Source of the DNA: a candidate division KSB3 bacterium
GTDB taxonomy: Bacteria; Moduliflexota; Moduliflexia; Moduliflexales; Moduliflexaceae
Assembly (NCBI GenBank): GCA_002748425.1
Contig: PDSJ01000027.1
Coordinates: 1-64,000 of the forward strand
Direction: 5' to 3'
Length of the DNA: 64,000 bases
The notes below the pieces were generated by a model. It saw nothing but the letters and a program-made list of their open reading frames with translations. It was not told the origin of the DNA and made no database searches. The position numbers were made by a program, and so were the translations under genes. This document shows, one piece after another, positions 44,421 through 52,584 of the stretch; positions within the stretch are counted from its first letter, which is position 1, and every line of letters starts with the position of its first letter.

Positions 44421-45284
44421 CTACGCAAGCAGGGAGCGGACAAATTCCACCGATTTTTTGGCCTCAGCGTCCAGATCAGCGCCTGGCATCAGGTCCCGAT
44501 ATACGGAAATATCACGTCCTACCGTACCGCCCGGCTGCACAAAGGGTTCCATCACAATGGACCTTTCATAGCGGATTTCCTTGAGCGCGTTAAAAATGGC
44601 TTGCCAGGGCATTTCTCCGGTTCCCGGGGGTTTTCTGTTATTTTCTCCAATATGGAAATGGCCCAGCGTGTTGCCGGCCGCCATGATGGCGCCAGTCATG
44701 GAATCTTCTTCGATGTTCATGTGATACGTATCCAGATGGACATACGCATTCGGAGAATTCACGTCAGCAAGATATGCCAGCGCTTCCCCGCAGGTATTGA
44801 TCAGATATGTTTCGTAGCGGTTGACAACTTCAAGGTTCAGATCAACGTTCAGATCTTCAGCCACCTTACAAATCTCTTTCATGCTAGCCACACTGTGCTT
44901 CCAGCAGACGCTTTTTGAAACGCCGTGATCTTCCAATTTTGCCAACCAGGCTGCGTATAATACGCCAGATGCGCAGGGAATACGCATGTCTGCACAAATC
45001 TTGATTAAGTGTTTAATGTAGGCAATTCCATTCTTTCTGACGGTGCCGTCAGGAGATGCGACATCGTATTTGAGAGGCACGCCGATCACGGCTAATACAT
45101 CAACCCCCACTTCATCGGCATGTTCTCGAAATCGTTGTTTCGCATCATCGCTCATGTTCATCAGATACAAAGTGTTAATTTCAAGCGTATCAAAGCCTAA
45201 TTCTTTGACTTTTTGTAAGTAGGGAGTATAATCAACCTCCCAGTCCCGACTCCAGTAGCCATATAAAATACCGATCTTATTCAT
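44421..45284 (-). CDS. Sugar phosphate isomerase/epimerase (tagatose/psicose 3-epimerase-like)
   Basis: TIM-barrel enzyme of the xylose-isomerase-like superfamily, 287 residues. It starts MNKIGILYGYWSRDWEVDYT and shows LGFDTLEINTLYLMNM, DVLAVIGVPLKYDVASPD, IKHLIKICADMRIPCASG, LNLEVVNRYETYLINT (catalytic Glu and metal-binding region), YVHLDTYHMNIEEDS and HFHIGENNRKPPGTGEMP, with a last Glu in SIVMEPFVQPGG. The Glu-Asp-His-Glu metal set is preserved as in D-tagatose/D-psicose 3-epimerases. The ATG at 45284 has AAGGAG upstream. It ends the ABC sugar operon, suggesting the imported sugar or its derivative is epimerised. Confidence 0.88.
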   Translation of the reverse strand: MNKIGILYGYWSRDWEVDYTPYLQKVKELGFDTLEINTLYLMNMSDDAKQRFREHADEVGVDVLAVIGVPLKYDVASPDGTVRKNGIAYIKHLIKICADMRIPCASGVLYAAWLAKLEDHGVSKSVCWKHSVASMKEICKVAEDLNVDLNLEVVNRYETYLINTCGEALAYLADVNSPNAYVHLDTYHMNIEEDSMTGAIMAAGNTLGHFHIGENNRKPPGTGEMPWQAIFNALKEIRYERSIVMEPFVQPGGTVGRDISVYRDLMPGADLDAEAKKSVEFVRSLLA

Positions 45285-45321
45285 AACGATGCTCCTTATG
45301 CTTGATGTGTACTGACGTGGT

Positions 45322-46320
45322 TCAGCGCTGGAATTTGCGTAATGTAAAAAATCTGTACGCAATCACCAACACGAGGGTTATTCCCCAAAACGCAATTGTA
45401 ATAAAGGAACTCATTCCGAGGAGATTTAGTCCGCTTGATAAAAATTGCAGGATAAGCAGCGCAAGAACGACACCGCCCACTTTCCCAAATCCACCGGTTG
45501 GCGAGACCCCTCCCAGCACACAGATTAAAATTGTGAGCAGCAGATAGGAAGCGCCATAGCCGACATTCGCAGAGTTGAAACGCGAAATCATAACGATGCC
45601 CGCCAGGCCGGACAATACTCCTGAAAGCATGTAGGTGGACAGGAGTGCCTTCTTCACATCAATGCAGGAGAATTCAGCGGCGATCACGTTTGAGCCGAGC
45701 ATGCGCAGCCGGAGGCCAAAGGGAGTATATTCTAAAATCACAGCCATCAACAACGCGCACCCCCCCAGCAGGATGAGAGAAATCGGAATCCCCGTCAGTG
45801 TTCCATTCCCGATGGTGAGGAAGGCGGCCGGAAACTTCGAAATGACATATCCTCTCGTGATTGCGGTGGTTAGGCCCTCATAAAAAATCATGGTTCCCAG
45901 CGTTGTTAAGACTGGAGACACGCCGACATACGCGATCAGCAGGCCGTTTATGGCGCCCGACAGCACAGCCACAAGCAGGCCAATACAGATGGCAGCGAGT
46001 ATCACGACTCCTGCCCTGAGGCCGCTTGTTTCCGGGCTGGCCCACGAGGTCAGAATCACTGCCATGATCACGCCAGTCAAATTTGCGCTGCTCACAATAG
46101 ACAGATTAATTCCGTTTGTCAGAAGCGATGGCATCATTGCCAGCGAAAACAGCCCAAGCTCCGGGAGCTGAAAAGCCATTGACCGCAAATTAATCCCGGT
46201 CAAAAACTGCCCGCCGGTTAACAGAATCATAAAAACCGTGACTCCGAGTCCGAGAAAAGGTAAAATCGCAAGATCCGGATTGTTCTGGAACCATTTCCGA
46301 AAAATGTTATTCGTCGACAT
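45322..46320 (-). CDS. Sugar ABC transporter permease (RbsC-like), second copy
   Basis: Membrane permease of the BPD_transp_2 family, 332 residues with about ten hydrophobic segments. Recognisable parts are MPSLLTNGINLSIVSSANLT, VLSGAINGLLIAYVGVSPVL, TLGTMIFYEGLTTAITRGYV and a C-terminal ILICVLGGVSPTGGFGKVGG. In RbsC/XylH-type transporters two such subunits make a dimer, and here a separate but homologous second permease is encoded immediately upstream with a 14-17-nt overlap, implying a heterodimer and translational coupling. The start is the second of two Met codons at 46323/46320. Confidence 0.9.
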   Translation of the reverse strand: MSTNNIFRKWFQNNPDLAILPFLGLGVTVFMILLTGGQFLTGINLRSMAFQLPELGLFSLAMMPSLLTNGINLSIVSSANLTGVIMAVILTSWASPETSGLRAGVVILAAICIGLLVAVLSGAINGLLIAYVGVSPVLTTLGTMIFYEGLTTAITRGYVISKFPAAFLTIGNGTLTGIPISLILLGGCALLMAVILEYTPFGLRLRMLGSNVIAAEFSCIDVKKALLSTYMLSGVLSGLAGIVMISRFNSANVGYGASYLLLTILICVLGGVSPTGGFGKVGGVVLALLILQFLSSGLNLLGMSSFITIAFWGITLVLVIAYRFFTLRKFQR

Positions 46321-47329
46321 CAACGGTATGTCCCCTCCTTGTAGAAAACGAGTGCTGAAGTGCCGTCACGCTGACACTGATGATGAGGATAAAGCCTATC
46401 GCGACTTTCTGCCAATAGGCCGGCACCTGCATCAAGGTCAGTCCGTTATTCAATAACGCAACCAGCGCTACGCCTAAAAATGTCCCTGAAAGTGTGCCGA
46501 AGCCACCGAAAATACTGGCGCCGCCTAAAATAACGGACGTGATGACAGTGAACTCCTGTCCGATGAGCGCATTCGGCGCAACCGTTTGCGTGACCCAGGC
46601 ATGGACGATCGCTCCGATTCCAGAGAGAAAGCCCATAAAGCCATACACAAAAAGATAGACCTTTAAGATATTAATCCCGCTCCGTCTGGCTGCTTCAAGA
46701 TTGCCGCCGACCGCAAAAATTTGTCGCCCAAAGGCCGTATAGCGCAACAAGACAAACGCCACAAGGATCAGGGCCAGCCAGATGAGTGTGAGCACTGATA
46801 AGCCATAGCGGAACCCGTCGGCGTTGGTAAACTCCAGCACTAAGGTTTTGGGAAATTTTCGGAACCATCGGGGAAAATTATACAACCATTCACCCCCTGA
46901 ACAATACTGAAGCGCTCCGTAATACATGCTCATGGTTGCAATCGTAATGATAATCGGCGGCGCCTTAAAATAATAGATCAGCCCGCCATTCACCATGCCC
47001 AGTGCTGTTCCTGTCAGAAGCGGAATCAGCAGTACCAGGCCGATATGTACGTCGTGATGTCCGATCAGAACGAGCGCCATCACATACTGGGCTACAGTCG
47101 CTGTTGCAGTAAAAGAGATGTCAATGCCTCCGGAAACTAAGACAATCAGAACTCCGACTGAGAGTATCCCGATAAATGCGGAACTTCGCAACATATCGAA
47201 TATATTTTCCAGAGTCAGAAAGTTCGGATTCCACATGGTAAATATAATGGATATGACGACCACGACAGCGAGCAAATAGATCTCGTTACGTGTGCTCAAG
47301 CGCTCCCACAATGAATGTGTATTTTTCAT
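46307..47329 (-). CDS. Sugar ABC transporter permease (RbsC-like), first copy
   Basis: Permease of 340 residues in the ribose-type group. Key segments are NPNFLTLENIFDMLRSSAFI, GVLIVLVSGGIDISFTATAT, NGGLIYYFKAPPIIITIATM, GRQIFAVGGNLEAARRSGIN and VITSVILGGASIFGGFGTLS; the last two are the conserved cytoplasmic loop and membrane motif. The gene overlaps the downstream permease and follows the ATPase by about 12 nt. The pair of different permeases recalls LsrC/LsrD and similar systems. Confidence 0.92.
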   Translation of the reverse strand: MKNTHSLWERLSTRNEIYLLAVVVVISIIFTMWNPNFLTLENIFDMLRSSAFIGILSVGVLIVLVSGGIDISFTATATVAQYVMALVLIGHHDVHIGLVLLIPLLTGTALGMVNGGLIYYFKAPPIIITIATMSMYYGALQYCSGGEWLYNFPRWFRKFPKTLVLEFTNADGFRYGLSVLTLIWLALILVAFVLLRYTAFGRQIFAVGGNLEAARRSGINILKVYLFVYGFMGFLSGIGAIVHAWVTQTVAPNALIGQEFTVITSVILGGASIFGGFGTLSGTFLGVALVALLNNGLTLMQVPAYWQKVAIGFILIISVSVTALQHSFSTRRGHTVDVDE

Positions 47330-47341
47330 GGTGCATCCCTT

Positions 47342-48835
47342 CTAGCCCAGGTTGAATTGCTCGGCTAATTCTTGTTCCGACGTATGCTCGGGACAGCATT
47401 CATGCAGAATACTTCCCTTTTGCATGATCAGTACACGGTGACAATTATGCAGTACTTCCGGGATCTCGTCAGAAATCAAAATAATTCCCATGCCGGATTC
47501 AGCAAGTTTTTTCACAAGTTGATGAATGCTGTTCTTAGCCAGGACATCGATTCCGATCGTCGGTTCATCGAGAATCAGGACTTTCGGATGAGTCGCCAGC
47601 CATTTTGAGAGCACCACCTTCTGCTGATTGCCCCCGGAAAGCGTCATGACCGCTGCATGAGGTGAAGCGATCTTAATTGCCAGCTCATTCACCCAGTGCT
47701 TGATGGAGCTTTTTTGTTTTTTCCGATCGATCAGGGAAAATTTTCGCAGCAGGCGTTCGATCGTGGTAATCGTAATATTTTCGTCAATCGGTTGAGGCAT
47801 AACCAGCCCTTGTACCATGCGATGTTCGGGGACATAACCGATTCCTGCCCGGAGGGCATCAAGATTCGAGCGAAATCTGACCGGGCGGCCTTCCAGGAGA
47901 ATGTCTCCTGATTCCGGCATATTCATACCAAAGAGCGCCAAGGCCAGTTCTGTCCGCCCGGACCCCAGCAATCCCGTGATGCCGAGAATTTCTCCTTTGG
48001 CAAGCTGGAAGGTAATATTCTTGAAGTTTCCCTTTTTTGAAAGATTCCGGGCTTCAAGGAGAATTTCCCTGTGATCTGCCAGTGCTTCCGGTTTGGAGTG
48101 AAGAACCGTTTGCCCAGTCATCAGATAGGTCAGACGATCATGATCCAGATCCTGCGGCTCATACACCCCGACCTTTTTCCCATCTCGCAGCACTGTCACG
48201 CGTTCCGAAATTTCAAAAATTTCATTCAGCTTATGACTGACGAAAATTGTCGTAATGCCTTTTTGCTGCAACTTTTTGATCACTGCAAACAGCGCCTGAA
48301 CTTCCTTCCTCGTCAGAGAGGATGTCGGTTCATCCATAATAAGCACTTGAAGGTCTCCGACTAACGAACGCGCGATTTCAACAAGCTGTTGGTCAGCAAT
48401 GGAAAGTGATCCCACTGTTCGGTTGATATCAATGCTTTCTCCAAGCTCTTTCAGCGCATACCGGGCGATGTTGTCAATATCTTTCCAGTTGACGAACTTC
48501 TGTCCGCTCTCGATATAGCGGTTGAAGGCAATATTTTCTTTGACAGTAAGGTTCGGGTACAGCGCCAGATCTTGATAAATGACATGAATGCCGATATCAA
48601 GCGCTGTTTTAGACGAAAGTTGTTCAAGACGTCTGCCGTTGATGAGGATCTCCGCCCCGGGTTCTGGCCTTACAATTCCGGAAATTACTTTAATCAGTGT
48701 AGATTTTCCGGATCCGTTTTCTCCCATCAAACAATGAATCTCGCCTTTACGGACGGCAAAGTCAACTTGATCCAGCGCTCGGATGCCTGGGTAATTCTTG
48801 CTGATCCTTTTCAGATCGAGAATGTAATCGTTCAT
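47342..48835 (-). CDS. Sugar ABC transporter ATP-binding protein (RbsA-like)
   Basis: Duplicated ATPase of 497 residues typical for monosaccharide importers. The first half has LMGENGSGKSTLIKVISGIV (Walker A), IYQDLALYPNLTVKENIAF, SIADQQLVEIARSLVGDLQV and LIMDEPTSSLT (Walker B). The second half has a degenerate P-loop, ILGITGLLGSGRTELALALF, the signature LSGGNQQKVVLSKWLATHPK and LILDEPTIGIDVLAKNSIHQ. The first half supplies the standard catalytic site. The start at 48835 (MNDYILDL) is preferred to the longer frame at 48874, which overlaps the hairpin at 48880. The epimerase-linked operon follows. Confidence 0.93.
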   Translation of the reverse strand: MNDYILDLKRISKNYPGIRALDQVDFAVRKGEIHCLMGENGSGKSTLIKVISGIVRPEPGAEILINGRRLEQLSSKTALDIGIHVIYQDLALYPNLTVKENIAFNRYIESGQKFVNWKDIDNIARYALKELGESIDINRTVGSLSIADQQLVEIARSLVGDLQVLIMDEPTSSLTRKEVQALFAVIKKLQQKGITTIFVSHKLNEIFEISERVTVLRDGKKVGVYEPQDLDHDRLTYLMTGQTVLHSKPEALADHREILLEARNLSKKGNFKNITFQLAKGEILGITGLLGSGRTELALALFGMNMPESGDILLEGRPVRFRSNLDALRAGIGYVPEHRMVQGLVMPQPIDENITITTIERLLRKFSLIDRKKQKSSIKHWVNELAIKIASPHAAVMTLSGGNQQKVVLSKWLATHPKVLILDEPTIGIDVLAKNSIHQLVKKLAESGMGIILISDEIPEVLHNCHRVLIMQKGSILHECCPEHTSEQELAEQFNLG

Positions 48836-48872
48836 AAAATCGCCCATGTTTTCTGCAGAATACAGATACCAC

Positions 48873-48918
48873 AAAAAAATGAAGCAGGACCGTTTGCAGC
48901 CCGGGGTCCTGCTTCATG
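48873..48918 (-). terminator. Terminator-like hairpin between binding protein and ATPase genes
   Basis: On the minus strand, GAAGCAGGACC (48917-48907) and GGTCCTGCTTC (48891-48881) form an 11-bp perfect stem with a 15-nt loop, followed by ATTTTTTTG. It lies after the substrate-binding protein and before the ATPase, so it would attenuate transcription and give more binding protein than membrane subunits. Confidence 0.8.
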
Positions 48919-48936
48919 GAAGAAGGATAAAGGAGA

Positions 48937-49923
48937 CTAGAAACCGAAGCTATCCGCATTCTCTGCAGTCACTTCCCGGAACGAGTCAAAAAGGAAGACT
49001 TTGCCGTTCAGAGTCACGTCGCCGGATTCCGGCAGCGCTGTAATCTCTTCAGGCCTTACGCCATCCAGTAACTGTTTGGCGATATAGGCGCTGTCTTTGC
49101 CGATTTTATACGGATGTCCGATAAAGCAGGCTTTCATGTAGCCGTCTTCCAGATAAGGCTGTGCCTGACTGGGAAGCGACATGGCAATCACGGCCAGTCT
49201 GTCTTCCAGGCCTTTTTCTTCAACTGCCTGAGCGCCGCCGATGCCGCCCAGACTCCCGATATAGACGATACCCACCAGCTCAGGATAGGCTTTCACCAGT
49301 TCCAAGGTTTTATCATGGGCTTTTTCAACACTTTCCGATCCCTCGACGCGGCTTGTCACCTGCTTCATGTCGGGATAATTCTCGTCAAGATATTTGACAA
49401 CCGCATCAGCCCATAAATTGTGCATTTCCACAGTCAGGCTTCCGACCATGATCGCATAGCCGCCTTTCGGCCCAACAGCTTTTATCAGTCCTTCCGCCAT
49501 AGTTTTGCCCACGCCATCTATAATCATGAACTCAACATCAGCAACCATGTTGTGCATGCTCATTCCTTCCTGGGCCATCATCAAAATGCCGGCATCCATC
49601 CCTTTCTTCATAATCGGTTCCAGTGAGGCCGTATCATTGGGAACAACCATAATGCAGTCCGGTTTTTTCGCGATGGCATCTTCCAGAATTCGGGCCTGCG
49701 AAGCCGGATCCGGATCCGGAGCGCCGACTACGGTCACTTTTAAGCCACCTGCCTCTGCAGCATAATCTTTCAGACCTTTTTCCTGTTCGTTGAACCATGG
49801 AATTCCGACTAATTTCGGGATATAGACCATCTCAAAATCTTTTGCCGAGGCACTGGATGCCAGGCCGCTTATTCCTGCCATGACAAGCGTCATCAACACA
49901 ATAAGTCCCATATATTTTTTCAT
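48937..49923 (-). CDS. Sugar ABC transporter substrate-binding protein (LsrB/RhaS-like)
   Basis: Periplasmic binding protein of 328 residues, type 1 fold (Peripla_BP_4). A signal peptide precedes ASAKDFEMVYIPKLVG. It resembles LsrB and RhaS: VYIPKLVGIPWFNEQEKGLK, VVGAPDPDPASQARILEDAI, IMVVPNDTASLEPIMKKGMD and a C-terminal VTLNGKVFLFDSFREVTA ending in SFGF, comparable to the end of LsrB. The ATG at 49923 has AAGGAG before it; the frame is open 55 codons further upstream without homology. The ligand is probably a rare ketose or AI-2-like sugar; context with a 3-epimerase favours a hexulose, which is inference. Confidence 0.9.
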   Translation of the reverse strand: MKKYMGLIVLMTLVMAGISGLASSASAKDFEMVYIPKLVGIPWFNEQEKGLKDYAAEAGGLKVTVVGAPDPDPASQARILEDAIAKKPDCIMVVPNDTASLEPIMKKGMDAGILMMAQEGMSMHNMVADVEFMIIDGVGKTMAEGLIKAVGPKGGYAIMVGSLTVEMHNLWADAVVKYLDENYPDMKQVTSRVEGSESVEKAHDKTLELVKAYPELVGIVYIGSLGGIGGAQAVEEKGLEDRLAVIAMSLPSQAQPYLEDGYMKACFIGHPYKIGKDSAYIAKQLLDGVRPEEITALPESGDVTLNGKVFLFDSFREVTAENADSFGF

Positions 49924-50180
49924 ACCCAATTCTCCTTTTTGTTCTGGTGCTTGATAGATCACTGACATTTCATAACATCTCCTGTCCCAACACTGCCCCA
50001 CCTTTTCGGCGTCACTCAGTTCCTCATAGGCATTCTCCTTGTTCTTAATCCGGCTCCTCCGACAGGGAGTTCCCTGGAATAGCCGCATGTTGAGCTGAGC
50101 GGCACGGAAAGGAATTTGTCAAGAAAATTTCTTTTTCTGAATGCCCAGTTCGACAGGGGCAAGAGAGAGCTTCAGCTGAG

Positions 50181-50807
50181 TCATGTTACCGTATCATCGA
50201 TACGTCGCAGGTGGCTGGTGTCGCCCCAGGTACGCAAGGTCCAACCACCTTCATCAAAGACAAAGATGTTGAGAGCGGTGTTGACCCCCCTGAAGCGTCT
50301 TGGCCTGGAAAAGGGAATTTGCAGGGTATAGCGCATCAGAACGCTCAAAAAAGCACCGTGTGTGACGATAACCAGCCGCTCATCAGGATGCTTTCCGGCA
50401 ATACGTTCCAGGTGTTGAACACTCTTTTGCTGATATTCTCGCAGGCTGACACCTTGGGGGATGGTGTAATCCGGATCCCAGTTTTTAAAACGTTTCCAGG
50501 CTTCCGGATACTGTCGCTGAATCTCGTCGGCAGTCAGACCTTCGAAGATGCCGAAATTCCGTTCTCGAAGACCATCGTGCAGAATGACGCGATGGCTCGT
50601 TTTTCCGGCGATGCGCTCCGCGGTTTGATAGGCTCGTTTCAGACTGCTGGAATAAATCGCGTGAAATTCTTCCTGCGCCAGGCGTCTGGCAAGCGCTTCG
50701 GCCTGCCGAATGCCGATAGGGTGTAATTCGGTATCTGTCGAGCCTTGAATGCGCTGTTCGAGATTCCAGGCGGTTTTCCCGTGTCTGACGATGAGAAGCT
50801 CTGTCAT
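50181..50807 (-). CDS. Histidine phosphatase family protein
   Basis: Phosphoglycerate mutase-like phosphatase of 208 residues. The N-terminus has the RHG phosphohistidine motif in LLIVRHGKTAWNLEQRIQGS, followed by LHPIGIRQAEALARRL, YSSSLKRAYQTAERIAG (second Arg), LRERNFGIFEGLTADEIQRQ and the second His in LVIVTHGAFLSVLMRYTLQI. It resembles GpmB, CobC and broad-specificity phosphatases; which of these it is cannot be decided. It stands alone, 84 nt beyond the end of the NtrC-type gene upstream. Confidence 0.92.
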   Translation of the reverse strand: MTELLIVRHGKTAWNLEQRIQGSTDTELHPIGIRQAEALARRLAQEEFHAIYSSSLKRAYQTAERIAGKTSHRVILHDGLRERNFGIFEGLTADEIQRQYPEAWKRFKNWDPDYTIPQGVSLREYQQKSVQHLERIAGKHPDERLVIVTHGAFLSVLMRYTLQIPFSRPRRFRGVNTALNIFVFDEGGWTLRTWGDTSHLRRIDDTVT

Positions 50808-50890
50808 GATCGTTATTCGGCATATGAGCGAGCAGACAGATGGACGTGAGGCTCTCTGCGCAGACCTGCAATGTCGCTCGCCATTGACTG

Positions 50891-52219
50891 CTAGATATCG
50901 GTCAAGCCGTAGCTTTTGATTTTATTGACTAAGGTTTTTCGATCGATACCCAATTCTCTCGCCGCCTTGCTGCGGTTACCTTCCCAGCGGCGCAAGGTTG
51001 TAATGATAACTTGCTTCTGGGCTTCCTCAAGGGTGCCGGCTTTCATCTGTTTTGTCGTAGAACTTTCCGATGACAGAGCGAGATCCTTCAGGCGAATACG
51101 TTCGGTTTCGGCAAAGATGAACGCTCGCTCGATAATGTTTTCCAGCTCTCTGATGTTTCCTGGAAAAGCATAGCTCTGGAGGGACTGGAGCGCGTCAGCA
51201 TCAATAGTATTGACGGTTTTTCCCATCGTCCGGTTACATTTTTGAAGGAAGTGCCCGGCCAAAAGAGGAATGTCTTCTCTGCGGTCCCGTAAAGGGGGGA
51301 CGGTAATCTGGACGATATTCAGGCGATAAAACAGATCCTCGCGGAATAAGCCCTTTTGAATTCGCTCGACAAGGTCTGCATTTGTTGCCGCCAGAATTCT
51401 GACATCGATCGGAAAGCTTGTGGTGCTGCCCACAGGCTGCACCTCGCGTTCCTGCAGTACGCGAAGGAGCTTCACCTGAAGATGGAGCGGCATTTCTCCG
51501 ATTTCATCGAGAAAAAGCGTTCCGGAGGAGGCTTCCTCAAACAAACCTGCTTTTTTGAAACTTGCCCCTGTAAATGCGCCCTTTTCATGACCGAACAATT
51601 CACTCTCCAGCAAATTCTCCTGAACTGCACCGAGATTGATCACGGTAAAGCGCTTATGTTTTCTTGGGGAAAGGCGGTGGATCGATCGAGCCACAACTTC
51701 TTTGCCGGTCCCGCTTTCTCCGGTAATCAGAACCGTCGCAGGGGTCGGGGCGACCTGGGCCAGCGTTGCCTTTATTTTGCGCATGGCCGGACTGTCACCA
51801 AGCAGGTCTTGTGAAAGCTCTTCTGCAAACCTCCCACGTTCAACCTGTGCGTGAAGACGCCGGGTTGCGGCAATGTGGCGAATACGGGTGAGCAAGTCTT
51901 TAGGAGCCAGCGGTTTGACCATATAATCGCACGCCCCGAATTTCATGGCTTCAACCGCATCCTGAATTTGCCCATACCCTGACATCATCAATACGGGCAG
52001 TAGAGGTTTTTCTTCCCGCAGCCATTCAAGGAGTTCCAGACCGCTCATATCCGGCATGTCCAGGTCTGTGACCACAATATCAAAAGATTCTTCAGCGATC
52101 ATACGTTGCGCAGAGAAGGCATTTCCCGCTGCTTTGACCTCAAGATCGGGTTCAAGAGAGAAAAAACGAACAATCGTATCTCGCAAAATTTTTTCATCGT
52201 CGATAATAAGTATCTTCAT
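50891..52219 (-). CDS. Sigma-54-dependent response regulator (NtrC family)
   Basis: Transcription activator of 442 residues with three domains. The receiver spans residues 3-115, with the acidic pocket IIDDEK and phospho-acceptor Asp52 in VVTDLDMPDMSG. The AAA+ domain (about 138-370) has TGESGTGKEVVARSI, GHEKGAFTGASFKKAG for contact with sigma-54, and FLDEIGEMPLHLQVKLL. The C-terminus is a Fis-type HTH: LRRWEGNRSKAARELGIDRK. It is divergent from the receiver-kinase gene at 52585, its most likely partner, with a 365-nt intergenic region. Target genes are not evident. Confidence 0.95.
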   Translation of the reverse strand: MKILIIDDEKILRDTIVRFFSLEPDLEVKAAGNAFSAQRMIAEESFDIVVTDLDMPDMSGLELLEWLREEKPLLPVLMMSGYGQIQDAVEAMKFGACDYMVKPLAPKDLLTRIRHIAATRRLHAQVERGRFAEELSQDLLGDSPAMRKIKATLAQVAPTPATVLITGESGTGKEVVARSIHRLSPRKHKRFTVINLGAVQENLLESELFGHEKGAFTGASFKKAGLFEEASSGTLFLDEIGEMPLHLQVKLLRVLQEREVQPVGSTTSFPIDVRILAATNADLVERIQKGLFREDLFYRLNIVQITVPPLRDRREDIPLLAGHFLQKCNRTMGKTVNTIDADALQSLQSYAFPGNIRELENIIERAFIFAETERIRLKDLALSSESSTTKQMKAGTLEEAQKQVIITTLRRWEGNRSKAARELGIDRKTLVNKIKSYGLTDI

Positions 52220-52584
52220 TGACTCAGTCCTTAATTTGGTCGCTATCTGGAATTCACGATAAATTTGTTGAAAGAGAAGTCAAGAGTTTTATGCAGCGTT
52301 CTTGCAGGATTATCGAAAAAGTCGTTGACAAGTTCTGCGTAATATGGCTAAGGGAGGAGCTGCTGCTGTGACGCTTTCAGAGAAAATACGAGCCATCCTG
52401 GAAGCTGAGGGGGTCACGAGCTCAGTCTTCGGATTCCCGTGAACAATGGGGAGAACGTTTCGATCTGTTCTTTCCGAGCCCGCTCGAAAAACGAGAGTTC
52501 GCCCAGCAATTAAACGAGTTGGCACGGGCTTCTCAACATGATGAAGAACATTCTTGAATATCCCGAACATGTGGAGATAAACGA
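52220..52584. other. Intergenic region with a decayed small ORF
   Basis: The 365 nt between the divergent regulator and kinase genes contain the small two-frame ORF at 52344-52557, listed separately, and no other coding signal. No clear promoter hexamers were found. Confidence 0.5.
52344..52557 (+). pseudogene. Possible frameshifted small ORF before the kinase gene
   Basis: From the ATG at 52344 the first frame reads a plausible helical start with VTLSEKIRAILEAEGV, ending at a TGA at 52440. In the +1 frame, from about 52420, a protein-like stretch continues with REQWGERFDLFFPSPLEKRE and ends with QLNELARASQHDEEHS at 52557. Joining the frames gives about 70 residues. No homologue is recognised. 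It ends 27 nt before the kinase ATG. A short gene with a sequencing error or real mutation is possible, as is chance. Confidence 0.3.
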
